This document shows positions 6,808 to 16,077 of a stretch of 29,895 nt of DNA, in pieces. A program made the position numbers and the translations under genes. Source of the DNA: Prevotella sp. UBA3757 (GTDB lineage: Bacteria; Bacteroidota; Bacteroidia; Bacteroidales; Bacteroidaceae); the NCBI GenBank assembly GCA_002371715.1, contig DFGF01000047.1, positions 1 to 29,895 on the forward strand. Direction: 5' to 3'. The notes beneath the pieces were generated by a model. That model was not told the DNA's origin. It worked only from the letters and a program-made list of their open reading frames with translations, and did no database searches. The first letter of the stretch is position 1. Every line of letters begins with the position of its first letter.

Positions 6808-7915
6808 TTTCTGCTAATTTTATGACTTCTTTGGCAATGATGTCTGCCGAGTCCGGCAGTGCCATCTTCAGGATATTGGTGCTCAGGCTGCGGAGCTTGT
6901 CATCGTCGCGGACGGTGTCGATGGCCAGTGGCAGGAGCAGTTTGGGTGCTTCGGCATCCTTGACGTAGAGGGCGGCCTCCTTGCTGACCAGTGCCAGGGC
7001 ATTCTTCGTCTGGTGGTCTTCGGCCACGTTGGGGCTGGGTACGAGTATGACCGCCTTGCCCAGCAGGCAGAACTCCGAGATGCTGCCAGCTCCGGCGCGG
7101 CTGACCACGAGGTCGGCGGCACGGTAGGCGGCGGCCATGTCGCTGATGAAGTCGGTCACTTTCAGGTTGGGAATGTCGTGTCCTTTCATACGCTCGCTGA
7201 TTTCGGCGCTGTAGTACTTGCCGGTCTGCCAAACAAACTGTACGCCGCTCGACTTGATGTCGTCAAGGTGTGCCAGCACACTCTCGTTCAGCGTGCGTGC
7301 GCCTAAGCTGCCGCCGACGATAAGCACCGTCTTCCGTTGCGGGTCGAATCCCAGCGAGCGTACCGCGTCGTCGTGACTGATGCCCTGGTCAAGGAGCTGC
7401 TGGCGGACGGGATTACCCGTCAGCAGGATTTTCTTTTCGGGGAAGAAGCGTTCCATGCCCTCATAGGCCACACAAATCTTACTGGCCTGGCGGGCCAGCG
7501 TCTTGTTGGCCAGTCCGGCATAGCTGTTCTGCTCCTGCAGCAGGGTCGGGATGCCCATACTGTTGGCAGCACCCAGGGCAGCGCTGCTGGCATAGCCGCC
7601 GACGCCGACAGCCACCTGGGGGCGGAATTCGCGCAGAATCTTCTTTGCCATCCACTTGCTCTTCAGGTAGTCGATGGCCACGCCGATGTTGGCCGGTTTC
7701 CACAGGGGGCGGAAGAAGCCGCGGATGGGCAACCCCTTGATGTCGTAACCGGCAGCAGGGACGCGCTGCATCTCCATACGGCCCTCGGCACCGATAAACA
7801 GAATCTTGGCATCGGGGCGCAAGGCCTTGATGGCATTGGCAATTGACACAGCCGGGAAGATGTGGCCGCCTGTGCCTCCTCCGCTGATAATGACTCTCAA
7901 CTCCTTTTTTTCCAT
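6797..7915 (-). CDS. murG: Lipid II synthase MurG (GlcNAc transferase)
   Basis: GT28 transferase at the cytoplasmic face of the inner membrane that adds GlcNAc from UDP-GlcNAc to lipid I, giving lipid II. The 372-residue protein has the N-terminal glycine loop SGGGTGGHIFPA (11-22), the second-domain loop VGGSLGA (about 201-207), and the C-terminal donor-binding block SRAGAGSISEF followed by AEDHQTKNA. Length and motif order are typical. It follows ftsW by 57 nt and overlaps murC by 11 nt. Confidence 0.98.
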   Translation of the reverse strand: MEKKELRVIISGGGTGGHIFPAVSIANAIKALRPDAKILFIGAEGRMEMQRVPAAGYDIKGLPIRGFFRPLWKPANIGVAIDYLKSKWMAKKILREFRPQVAVGVGGYASSAALGAANSMGIPTLLQEQNSYAGLANKTLARQASKICVAYEGMERFFPEKKILLTGNPVRQQLLDQGISHDDAVRSLGFDPQRKTVLIVGGSLGARTLNESVLAHLDDIKSSGVQFVWQTGKYYSAEISERMKGHDIPNLKVTDFISDMAAAYRAADLVVSRAGAGSISEFCLLGKAVILVPSPNVAEDHQTKNALALVSKEAALYVKDAEAPKLLLPLAIDTVRDDDKLRSLSTNILKMALPDSADIIAKEVIKLAENGK

Positions 7916-7972
7916 AGATGCTTGATGTTTTTTTTCTTTGTTCTTCTTCGTTCTTTTAGCTACTTCGTGCCT

Positions 7973-9220
7973 TTATTCCGCATCCTCCTTGAAGTCCTTC
8001 TTTTTCTTGGCCGAGCGGCTGACGCTAAGGATGGCGCCGATGTAGACACAGTTGATGATGGTAGACGTGCCACCCTTTGAAATGAGGGGCAGCGGCTGTC
8101 CGGTGACGGGCGCCAGCCCGACGGCCACCATCATATTGAATATGGCCTGGATGACCAGCAGTAGTCCAAGACCCATGACCAGGAAGGCAGGGAAGTTGTT
8201 CTCACACCGGCTGGCTATACGTGCACAGCGATATAGCAGGATGATGTAGAGGAAAGCTACTCCGAAGGCTCCCATGATGCCCAATTCCTCAATGACAATG
8301 GCAAAGATGAAGTCGCTGAAGGCCTGGGCCAGGAAGTCGCGCTCGGTGCTCTGTCCAGGGCCTTTGCCCAAGATGCCGCTCGAGACGATGGCGATGTTGG
8401 CGTGGGCCACCTGTGCGTCCTTGTCAAGGTCGTACTCCTTGGGCGTGGGGTCCTCCTTGCCAAAGTTCAGGATGCGCGCCTTCCACGTGTCGGCACGGTG
8501 GAGCAGTCTCTCAATCTTGTTTTTCTTCTTAGTAGCCTTCACCTGCTCGGTCTTGGCCTGCTGGTCGGCAGTGGCTGCCGAGGGGTCGTGGCCGACGAGC
8601 ATAACCATGGATATGGCAAAGATGCCTATGAAGGCAATGATGCCAAACAACTTGGCCAACTGACGGGCAGGCACCAGACCAATGAACATCATCAGGAATA
8701 CAACGGCAAAGAGCAGCGCCGCCGTAGAGAGGTTCTCGACGCCGATGGCCAGACAGGCGGGGATGGTGAACCAGAGGATGTACTTGAAGGCCTTGCGGTC
8801 GGCACCGTTCTCGCGCTGCATGGCTGCCAGAATCTGGGCTACAGTGAGCACGATGGTACCCTTGGCTATCTCTGAGGGTTGGATGGTGAACGGTCCCAGG
8901 CGAATCCAGCGTGACGCGTCGTTGGTACTCTCGCCGCCACCCAGCATAACTACCAGCAACATGAGTGCACTAATTAGCAGCATGAAGGGAGTCAGTAGCT
9001 TGAAATAGCGGCACGGAATATTGAGTGTGCCGATGGCAGCCACCACGCCGATGAAGATGGTGAACGTGTGATAGGCAATGGGGCCGACGTAGTTCTGGCT
9101 CTTATACGTCAGTCCGCTGGAAGCCGAGAAGACTTCCACGATACTTATCATGCAGAGGAAGAAGAACACCATCCAGATGCCCTTGTCGCCCTTAAAGAGA
9201 TTGCCTATTTTCTTATTCAT
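7973..9220 (-). CDS. ftsW: SEDS peptidoglycan polymerase FtsW
   Basis: Polytopic inner-membrane glycosyltransferase that polymerises lipid II at the septum with its transpeptidase partner FtsI. The 415-residue protein has about ten membrane helices and the SEDS block FSDFIFAIVIEELG, where Asp303 matches the essential Asp of RodA/FtsW. The SEDS end block VTGQPLPLISKGGTS is also present. The large periplasmic loop contains a highly charged stretch (about 211-270, including KKKNKIERLLHRADTWKARI) that is longer than in E. coli. FtsW rather than RodA is assigned from its place in the dcw cluster between murD and murG. Confidence 0.95.
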   Translation of the reverse strand: MNKKIGNLFKGDKGIWMVFFFLCMISIVEVFSASSGLTYKSQNYVGPIAYHTFTIFIGVVAAIGTLNIPCRYFKLLTPFMLLISALMLLVVMLGGGESTNDASRWIRLGPFTIQPSEIAKGTIVLTVAQILAAMQRENGADRKAFKYILWFTIPACLAIGVENLSTAALLFAVVFLMMFIGLVPARQLAKLFGIIAFIGIFAISMVMLVGHDPSAATADQQAKTEQVKATKKKNKIERLLHRADTWKARILNFGKEDPTPKEYDLDKDAQVAHANIAIVSSGILGKGPGQSTERDFLAQAFSDFIFAIVIEELGIMGAFGVAFLYIILLYRCARIASRCENNFPAFLVMGLGLLLVIQAIFNMMVAVGLAPVTGQPLPLISKGGTSTIINCVYIGAILSVSRSAKKKKDFKEDAE

Positions 9221-9263
9221 AATTGTTGTTGTAGGGCCGGATATTCCGGGTATTCCGGTTTTA

Positions 9264-10595
9264 TTATAGATTCCTGACTAATTCCTTGAACTGTTCGCCA
9301 CGGTCCTCCATGTTCTTGAACAGGTCGAAGGAGGCACAGCAGGGACTGAGCAGTACCGTCATGCCGGGTTCGGCCAGTTCGTAGCAGGCTGCTACACATT
9401 CTTTCATCGAGTGGGTGTCGCGGACGGGAATACCCAGCGCGTCGAAGTTATCGTGGAGTTTCTGGTTGTCAGCGCCGAGATACACCAGTCCGGCGCACTT
9501 CTCCTTGACCAGCGGGATGATGGGTGCATAGTCGTTGCCCTTGTCCTTGCCGCCGATGATGAGGATGGTCTTGTTCTTCATGCTCTCCAGAGCGTACCAG
9601 CAGGCGTCCACATTGGTGGCCTTCGAGTCGTTGACGTAGTGCACACCGCGCACCGTGCACACTTTCTCTAACCTGTGCTCTACACCGGGGAAGTCGCTCA
9701 GCGACTGCCGGATGACCTCCTTCTTGATGCCGGCTACGTTGGAGGCGATGCCTGCGGCCAGCGAGTTGTAGATGTTATGCTTGCCCGTCAGGCTCAGTGC
9801 CTCTTGTTCCATGTTGAAAGGCTCGGGCTGTTCAATCTTGTACTGTCCTTCCTCGATATATCCGATACTGCCTTTCTCCTTCAGTTCGGAGAAGGGGTAC
9901 TGGATGGCCTTGATGTTATACTTGTCCAACTCCTTTTTGATGACGGGGTCGTCGTTCCAGTAGATGAAAGCATCCTGAGGTGTCTGGTTCTGGATGATGC
10001 GCATCTTTGCGTCAACGTAGTTCTGCATCTTGAAGTCGTAGCGGTCCAGATGGTCGGGCGTGATGTTCAGCAGAATGGCAATATTGGCGCGGAAGTCATA
10101 CATGTTGTCGAGCTGGAATGACGACAGTTCGATGATGTAGTACTCATGCGGGTCCTCAGCCACCTGCAGCGCCAGCGAGTTGCCGATGTTGCCGGCCAGG
10201 CCGGCATCGTAGCCAGCGGCCTTGAAAATATGGTAGATGAGGCTCGTGGTCGTGGTCTTGCCGTTAGAGCCGGTGATGCAGATCATCTTGGAGTCGGTGT
10301 AGCGTCCGGCAAACTCAATCTCGCTGATGATGTGTATGCCCTTCTCCTTGATTTTCTGTATCATGGGTGCAGTATCGGGAATGCCGGGACTCTTGATGAC
10401 CTCGTCGGCATCCAGAATCTTCTCCTCACTATGGTGGCCCTCCTCCCACGTGATGTGGTGGTCGTCCATCAGCTTCTTATATTTGTCGTTAATCTTCGAC
10501 ATGTCGCTGACGAACACCTCAAAGCCCTCCTTCTTGGCCAGTACGGCGGCTCCTGCGCCGCTCTCGCCGGCTCCTAATATAGCAATCTTACTCAT
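9264..10595 (-). CDS. murD: UDP-N-acetylmuramoyl-L-alanine--D-glutamate ligase
   Basis: Cytoplasmic ligase that adds D-glutamate to UDP-MurNAc-L-Ala. The 443-residue protein starts with the UDP-binding fold (MSKIAILGAGESGAGAA), then the ATP loop GSNGKTTTT (109-117), the central block NITPDHLDRY and the C-terminal block HRLEKV...VNDSKATN that is characteristic of MurD. It follows mraY by 11 nt and precedes ftsW by 43 nt. That gap contains a near-repeat of ccggaata. Confidence 0.98.
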   Translation of the reverse strand: MSKIAILGAGESGAGAAVLAKKEGFEVFVSDMSKINDKYKKLMDDHHITWEEGHHSEEKILDADEVIKSPGIPDTAPMIQKIKEKGIHIISEIEFAGRYTDSKMICITGSNGKTTTTSLIYHIFKAAGYDAGLAGNIGNSLALQVAEDPHEYYIIELSSFQLDNMYDFRANIAILLNITPDHLDRYDFKMQNYVDAKMRIIQNQTPQDAFIYWNDDPVIKKELDKYNIKAIQYPFSELKEKGSIGYIEEGQYKIEQPEPFNMEQEALSLTGKHNIYNSLAAGIASNVAGIKKEVIRQSLSDFPGVEHRLEKVCTVRGVHYVNDSKATNVDACWYALESMKNKTILIIGGKDKGNDYAPIIPLVKEKCAGLVYLGADNQKLHDNFDALGIPVRDTHSMKECVAACYELAEPGMTVLLSPCCASFDLFKNMEDRGEQFKELVRNL

Positions 10596-10606
10596 ATCTC
10601 ACTGTT

Positions 10607-11878
10607 TTATCTTACTTTCAATGTTATTATTGTCAATGCTGCCAAGATGATGGTCACAATCCAGAAGCGGAACGTGATTTTCGATTCGTGGAACTGGCGC
10701 TTGGGCCACCCGCGCAGAATGTAGGTGCTGGTAGGGTCGAGCTGTGAGTCCAGACGCCGGAAATTATCGTGGATAGGCGTGGCTCGGAACACGCGCACGC
10801 GACGACCCTTACGCTTCTGAATCTTAAACCACTGGGTTTGGACAATCACGCTGAGACTCTCGATGAAGAAGATGCCGCAAAGAATGGGCAGCATCAGTTC
10901 CTTATGGATGATGATGGCGCAGACGCCGATGATGCCGCCAATGGCCAGCGAGCCGGTATCGCCCATAAACACCTGGGCCGGGAAGGCATTGTACCACAGG
11001 AAGCCAATCATAGCGCCGATGAATGCCGACAGGAAGACCACCAACTCCTCAGAGTGCGGGATATACATGATGTCGAAGTAGGCCGCATAGACGATATGCG
11101 ACGAGACATAGGCAAAGAGCAGCAGGGCAATGCCGATGATGGCTGAGTTGCCGGCACACATACCGTCCATGCCATCGTTGAGGTTGGCTCCATTCGAGAC
11201 GGCTGTCACGACGAGGATGGTCATCAGCACAAACAGCACCCAGCCGGCGGCGACTTTATATTTTCCCAAGAATCCCATCACTTCAGAGTAGTTGAGGTTG
11301 TGGTTCTTGATAAACGGGATGGTGGTCTGTAGTGACTTGACAGCCTCGGATTTATGCTTCACCACGATTTCCTGGTTCTGGCGCGTCTCCGAGATGTTCT
11401 CGCGTACTACGGCATCCGGGCTGAGCCATAGTGTTATGCCGACGATAAAGCCTATCGATACCTGGCCGATAATTTTGTAGATGCCCTTCAGACCGTCCTT
11501 GTTCTTGCGGAAAATCTTGATATAGTCGTCCATAAAGCCGAGGAAGCCCAGCCAGACGGTCGTGACAATCATCAGCAGCAGGTAGATGTTGCGCATGCGG
11601 CCTAACAGCAGGACGGGAACCAGTATCGAGACGATGATGATGATGCCACCCATGGTGGGCACGCCTTTCTTTTCCACTCCAAAGGGGTCGATGCTGGGGT
11701 CGCGCGCCGTCTCAGAGATGTTGCGGCGCTTCATCCACTTGATGAAATACTGGCCGAACCATGCCGAAACCAGTAGCGATATGATGAGCGCCAACAGCGA
11801 GCGGAACGAGATGTACGACCAGATGTGTGCACCTGGTATATTGTACTGCTCTAAATACCTGAAAATGTAGTATAGCAT
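10607..11878 (-). CDS. mraY: Phospho-MurNAc-pentapeptide transferase MraY
   Basis: Polytopic inner-membrane enzyme that transfers phospho-MurNAc-pentapeptide to undecaprenyl phosphate, forming lipid I. The 423-residue protein shows the Mg-binding motif FMDDYIK (about 115-121), ANLNDGMDGM and FMGDTGSLAIGG, with about ten membrane helices. Two things differ from the E. coli protein (360 residues). First, a hydrophilic insertion follows the fourth or fifth helix (AVVRENISETRQNQEIVVKH and onward). Second, the cytoplasmic HHH loop reads TPIHDNFRRLD and is followed by about 25 extra residues before HESKITFRFW. I believe the longer form is shared by other Bacteroidales, but this is from memory. It lies 33 nt after murE and 11 nt before murD. 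Confidence 0.97.
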   Translation of the reverse strand: MLYYIFRYLEQYNIPGAHIWSYISFRSLLALIISLLVSAWFGQYFIKWMKRRNISETARDPSIDPFGVEKKGVPTMGGIIIIVSILVPVLLLGRMRNIYLLLMIVTTVWLGFLGFMDDYIKIFRKNKDGLKGIYKIIGQVSIGFIVGITLWLSPDAVVRENISETRQNQEIVVKHKSEAVKSLQTTIPFIKNHNLNYSEVMGFLGKYKVAAGWVLFVLMTILVVTAVSNGANLNDGMDGMCAGNSAIIGIALLLFAYVSSHIVYAAYFDIMYIPHSEELVVFLSAFIGAMIGFLWYNAFPAQVFMGDTGSLAIGGIIGVCAIIIHKELMLPILCGIFFIESLSVIVQTQWFKIQKRKGRRVRVFRATPIHDNFRRLDSQLDPTSTYILRGWPKRQFHESKITFRFWIVTIILAALTIITLKVR

Positions 11879-11911
11879 AATTGTCCGGTGTTTCGTTCTC
11901 TTGATGTTCTC

Positions 11912-13381
11912 TTATTTCGATAGTCCAAAGATGTCGCGGACCACCTCACGGTCGTCAAAGTGGTGCTTGACGCCCTTTATCTCCTGATAGTCTTCATGAC
12001 CCTTGCCTGCTATGAGAATAACGTCACCCCTCTGAGCCAGCATACATGCTGTCTTGATGGCTTCGCGGCGGTCAGTGATGCTGACCACTTTCTTCATCTG
12101 CTTCTGGTCAAGACCGGCCAGCATGTCGTTGATGATGTCCTGCGGTTCCTCGAAACGGGGGTTGTCGGAGGTGATGATGACGCGGTCGCTCTGCTTGACG
12201 GCTTCCTGGGCCATCAGCGGCCGCTTGCCCTTGTCGCGGTTTCCACCTGCGCCGCAGACGGTAATGACTTGTCCGCCCTTGCCGTCCAATACCTCATGAA
12301 TGGCATTCAGCACATTTTCCAAAGCGTCCGGCGTATGAGCGTAGTCGACGATGGCCGTCACGCCGTCCGCAGAGCGGATGGGCTCCAGTCGGCCTGCCAC
12401 ACTCTTAAGCGTGCTGAGTACTACGAGAATGTCTTCAGGTTTCTTGCCCAGCATGATGGCGGCTCCATAGACAGCCAGCAGGTTACTTACATTAAACTTC
12501 CCGATAAACTGCACACCCACCTCGCGACCGTCAATCTCCAGATACATGCCCTCGAAGTGGCATTCTATGATGCGCGCACGGAAATCGGCCATGGAGCGCG
12601 TGCTGTAGGTCTTGACCGTTGCCTTGCAGTTCTGGACCATGACGCTGCCGTTCTTGTCGTCGGCATTGGTAATGGCAAAGGCGCTCTTGGGCAGTCCGTC
12701 GAAGAAGGCCTTCTTGGCATCACGATAGTTCTCGAAGGTTTTATGATAGTCCAGATGGTCACGCGTCAGGTTGGTGAACAGACCTCCGGCAAAGGTCAGG
12801 CCACCAATACGCTTTTGCGCGATGGCATGGCTGGAACATTCCATGAAGGCATATTCGCACCCTGCCTCTACCATGCGGGCCAACAGCTTGTTGAGCTCGA
12901 TGGGGTCGGGGGTAGTATGGTCGGCAGGCAGTGCCTCGCCGTCAATGTAATTGCAGACGGTGGACAGCAGACCGCACTTGTGGCCAAACTTGCGGAACAT
13001 ATTATATAATAAGGTGGCAATGGTGGTCTTGCCATTGGTGCCCGTCACGCCTACAAGCTTCAGCTTCTGCGATGGTTCGCCGTAGAAGGCGGTAGCTACC
13101 GGCCCAACGGCATCTTCGGTCGATGCTACCTGAACGTAGGTCACACCACTGGCCTTGACCGTCTCCTCGTCAGGCAGGTCTTCGCACAGTATGGCCTTGG
13201 CCCCCAACTCTATTGCTTTCGGGATGAAGCGGTGACCGTCCGTCTGTGTTCCTTTGATGGCTACAAAAAGGTGTCCACTTTCAATCCGGCGTGAGTCGAT
13301 GTTCACGCCTGTAATCTCCGCCTCACTGTCGCCGATGATGGCGACGGGGTTGACGTGTTGCAACAGCTTGTTTAGTTTCAT
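11912..13381 (-). CDS. murE: UDP-MurNAc-tripeptide ligase MurE (meso-diaminopimelate type)
   Basis: Cytoplasmic ligase that adds the third stem-peptide residue to UDP-MurNAc-L-Ala-D-Glu. The 489-residue protein has the N-terminal MurE domain (DSRRIESGHLFVAIKG), the ATP loop GTNGKTT (114-120), the carbamylated-lysine region YRDAKKAFFDGLP and the C-terminal amino-acid pocket motif DNPR (406-409). DNPR is the known marker for meso-diaminopimelate rather than L-lysine, so the wall should be DAP-type (inference from an established motif). It follows ftsI by 55 nt. No murF follows it here, unlike in E. coli. Confidence 0.98.
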   Translation of the reverse strand: MKLNKLLQHVNPVAIIGDSEAEITGVNIDSRRIESGHLFVAIKGTQTDGHRFIPKAIELGAKAILCEDLPDEETVKASGVTYVQVASTEDAVGPVATAFYGEPSQKLKLVGVTGTNGKTTIATLLYNMFRKFGHKCGLLSTVCNYIDGEALPADHTTPDPIELNKLLARMVEAGCEYAFMECSSHAIAQKRIGGLTFAGGLFTNLTRDHLDYHKTFENYRDAKKAFFDGLPKSAFAITNADDKNGSVMVQNCKATVKTYSTRSMADFRARIIECHFEGMYLEIDGREVGVQFIGKFNVSNLLAVYGAAIMLGKKPEDILVVLSTLKSVAGRLEPIRSADGVTAIVDYAHTPDALENVLNAIHEVLDGKGGQVITVCGAGGNRDKGKRPLMAQEAVKQSDRVIITSDNPRFEEPQDIINDMLAGLDQKQMKKVVSITDRREAIKTACMLAQRGDVILIAGKGHEDYQEIKGVKHHFDDREVVRDIFGLSK

Positions 13382-13436
13382 ATACCTTATTATATTTATT
13401 TCTTTGTCTTTGTTGTTCTAATCTCTCTCTCACCCT

Positions 13437-15545
13437 TTATTCCAGAGTCAGTTCGCACATGTCACCGTCAGCGATGGTCTTGCCGGCCGGCAGACTCTGG
13501 CGTTTCACCTTGCCGCGGCCGTGTAGTCTGACCTTTACCCCGCGCCGCTCCATCTCGTAGACGGCATCGCGGGCACCCATGCCGGTGACGTCTGGGGCAA
13601 CTGCTAAATTGTATGGGCTCTTCTGGTGTTGTTCACGCTTGTCAATACCCAGCTGGCTAAGGACGATATTCGAAGCATCGGCATTGCCAATCTTCACGTC
13701 GGGGATGATGACGGAGTTCTCGTCCTGGGCATCGTCGACGCTCAACTTCAGGTAACGGGCCATGACGCCTTCAGCAATATGATGGAATACGACGCCGCTC
13801 ATACCGCCGCCAGACGCTGGCAGTCCGGACTTCTTGATACATACGATACAAGAGTACCGCGGTTCGTCGGCAGGGAAGAAGCCTGCAAACGACAACCAAT
13901 AGCGGGTGATGCCTGAATGATAGCCGCCATACTGGTCGGCAACCTGGGCAGTACCGGTCTTTCCCGCCACCTTAAACAATGGGGAGCCGGCCTTCCGGCC
14001 CAGTCCTTGGCTGACGACGTGTTCAAGGATGGTTTGCATGGTCTTGATGGCTTGCGGCTTGGCAATGCGTTCCTTGATGACCTGTGGCGGGTATTCTGCT
14101 ATCGTCTCGCCGTTTTTCATCACTTTCTTTACAAAGCGCGGACGCATCATCTTACCATTGTTGGCAATGGCATTGTAGAACGTCACCGTGTTAATAGGTG
14201 CAATCTGTGTCTCGTAGCCTATCGACATCCACGGCAGTGCCGTCTTGCTCCAGTTGGTGTATTGTCCGCGCTGGTTCCTCTCAGGCATGCGGATGCGTGG
14301 GGGCAGGTAGCCTACTAACGGCAACTTCAGGTCTTCATGAATACCGACGCGGTAGAGTCCCTTGACGTAGCGCTCGGGCTCCTTGCCATAATACTTGTCT
14401 ATCACGTGGCTGACACCAATATTCGAACTGACTTCCAGGGCCCTGGCCACGTTGATGTCGCCATAACCGCCCCGACGCCAGTTGTGGTCCTTCATCGGTC
14501 TGCCGTGCATCATCTCCACGCCACTGCCAGTATGGATGACATAGCTGGTATCCACGACACCATCATCAAGGGCTACCAAGAATGAGGCAACCTTGAAGAC
14601 GGAGCCGGGCTCGCATCGGTAGCTGATCGCAGAATTGACGGCCTCGACGTACTGCCCGTCCTTGTTTTTAATCATGTTGACAATGGCCTTGATGTCACCG
14701 GTATTTACTTCCATCAGAATGGCAACGCCCATCTCGCCGTTGACCTGCGGATTCTTCAGCATGTCGAGCAGTGAGCGCTCGGCCAGGTCCTGCATGTTGA
14801 CGTCTATCGTGGTCACGATGTCGCATCCGTCAATGGGCAGTGTGACGGGAATGTTCATGTATCGGTTCAGTATCTTACGACGGCCGGTGATGCCCGGCGT
14901 GCCGCGCAGCAGGCTGTCGTACGACAGTTCCAGGCCGTAGTAGGCCGAGTCCTTGGCACCGAACATGCCGCCTACCGTGCGCAATGCCAATGACCCGAAC
15001 GGACGGCGGCGGGCATTGAACTCCTCGGTGTGGAATCCGCTCTTGTATTTAGGCATGTTGAAGAAAGGCAACTGGCTGACCTCAACATAGGTGTTGTAAT
15101 CGATGCGCCTGGGCCAGATGGGCCAGTGGCGGGCACCGACGGAACCGTTCTTGTTGACCTTATGCTTGCCAGTCTCCAGCCAGATTTTGAATTCGTGGGC
15201 TGAAATGGTGGGGAACACCTTGTTCAGTCCCTCGCAGATGCTGTCGACCTTGTCAAGCCATAGAGAGTCGCCATCGACGAAGGCTGCTGCCTGGAAATCC
15301 ATGAATATCTTGTATTCCGGGATGGACGTAGCCATCAGCTGTCCGTCACAGCTCAGGATATTACCACGCATGGGCTTGACGCTCACCGAGTCGCGCTTCA
15401 GACGGTCGGCCACCTCCGTCCAGTACTGCTTCTTGGCAGTCATGATGTAGAGGGCCTTGCCGATGATGGCAATTCCGATGAGCGTCAGCACTACGGCGAT
15501 AATCATGTAGCGCGGCATGACCTGATTGTTGTTAAACCTGCTCAT
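13437..15545 (-). CDS. ftsI: Septal transpeptidase FtsI (class B PBP) with C-terminal PASTA domain
   Basis: Class B penicillin-binding protein that cross-links septal peptidoglycan with FtsW. The 702-residue protein has one membrane helix (about 14-34), a PBP dimerisation domain (about 55-225) and a transpeptidase domain with the acyl-enzyme motif SVFK (Ser315-Lys318), SSN (373-375) and KTG (529-531). Residues about 645-702 form a PASTA domain (APDVTGMGARDAVYEMERRG ... ADGDMCELTLE). The PASTA tail makes it longer than E. coli FtsI (588) and resembles SpoVD/PBP2x-type architecture, which is usual in Bacteroidetes. Its ATG overlaps the ftsL stop by 4 nt (ATGA). Confidence 0.97.
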   Translation of the reverse strand: MSRFNNNQVMPRYMIIAVVLTLIGIAIIGKALYIMTAKKQYWTEVADRLKRDSVSVKPMRGNILSCDGQLMATSIPEYKIFMDFQAAAFVDGDSLWLDKVDSICEGLNKVFPTISAHEFKIWLETGKHKVNKNGSVGARHWPIWPRRIDYNTYVEVSQLPFFNMPKYKSGFHTEEFNARRRPFGSLALRTVGGMFGAKDSAYYGLELSYDSLLRGTPGITGRRKILNRYMNIPVTLPIDGCDIVTTIDVNMQDLAERSLLDMLKNPQVNGEMGVAILMEVNTGDIKAIVNMIKNKDGQYVEAVNSAISYRCEPGSVFKVASFLVALDDGVVDTSYVIHTGSGVEMMHGRPMKDHNWRRGGYGDINVARALEVSSNIGVSHVIDKYYGKEPERYVKGLYRVGIHEDLKLPLVGYLPPRIRMPERNQRGQYTNWSKTALPWMSIGYETQIAPINTVTFYNAIANNGKMMRPRFVKKVMKNGETIAEYPPQVIKERIAKPQAIKTMQTILEHVVSQGLGRKAGSPLFKVAGKTGTAQVADQYGGYHSGITRYWLSFAGFFPADEPRYSCIVCIKKSGLPASGGGMSGVVFHHIAEGVMARYLKLSVDDAQDENSVIIPDVKIGNADASNIVLSQLGIDKREQHQKSPYNLAVAPDVTGMGARDAVYEMERRGVKVRLHGRGKVKRQSLPAGKTIADGDMCELTLE

Positions 15546-16066
15546 TCCGGTACTTCTATTATATAAGGTGGCTGGTCTGCCTGATGGAGCAGCGAGTCCT
15601 TGTTCTGTTTCAGCATTTCAAGCACGTGGCTCTCGCGGCTCTTGGCCGTCAGCGTACTACTGGCGGACAAGGCCTTGAACTTGGCGTCCTTCAGTTTCGA
15701 TTCCAACTTGTCAATGGTAATCATATCCTGCTGGCACTGGTAGCGGAAGGCCACATAGACAAGACTGAATGCGGCAATCATGATGAACAGCCATATCTGC
15801 GAGCGTACCATCTGGGTCGTAAGCAAGTCGCCACCCAGTATAGTGCGCAGCTTCAGCTGACTCGACGGACGCGGGTCTTCTTCGCTGGCTGTCTGCTTGA
15901 TTTTTTCAATCGTCTCCTTGATCTTCTCCTCGGCTTTCTCTACTGCTTCTTCGTCTTTCTTCGCCTTTTCGTCAGCAGCAGAGTCGCCTGTGACATCCTT
16001 TTCCCGGATGTCTGTCAGGTCAATTTGGATGGCGTCAGCAGTTGCTGTCTTGTCGTCTTTCTTCAT
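15542..16066 (-). CDS. ftsL: FtsL-like cell division protein
   Basis: Small bitopic protein at the ftsL position between rsmH and ftsI. Of 174 residues, 1-75 are hydrophilic, acidic and Lys/Glu-rich (KAEEKIKETIEKIKQTA is probably helical). A membrane helix spans about 91-107 (IWLFIMIAAFSLVYVAF), followed by a periplasmic coiled-coil-like segment (IDKLESKLKDAKFKALSASS ... RESHVLEMLKQN). This matches the Bacteroidetes FtsL-like family, which activates FtsWI in other systems. The cytoplasmic tail is longer than that of E. coli FtsL (121 residues in total). The gene lies 11 nt after rsmH and overlaps ftsI by 4 nt. Assignment rests on position and topology, since FtsL sequences are poorly conserved. 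Confidence 0.85.
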   Translation of the reverse strand: MKKDDKTATADAIQIDLTDIREKDVTGDSAADEKAKKDEEAVEKAEEKIKETIEKIKQTASEEDPRPSSQLKLRTILGGDLLTTQMVRSQIWLFIMIAAFSLVYVAFRYQCQQDMITIDKLESKLKDAKFKALSASSTLTAKSRESHVLEMLKQNKDSLLHQADQPPYIIEVPE

Positions 16067-16077
16067 CTTCTCTACTA

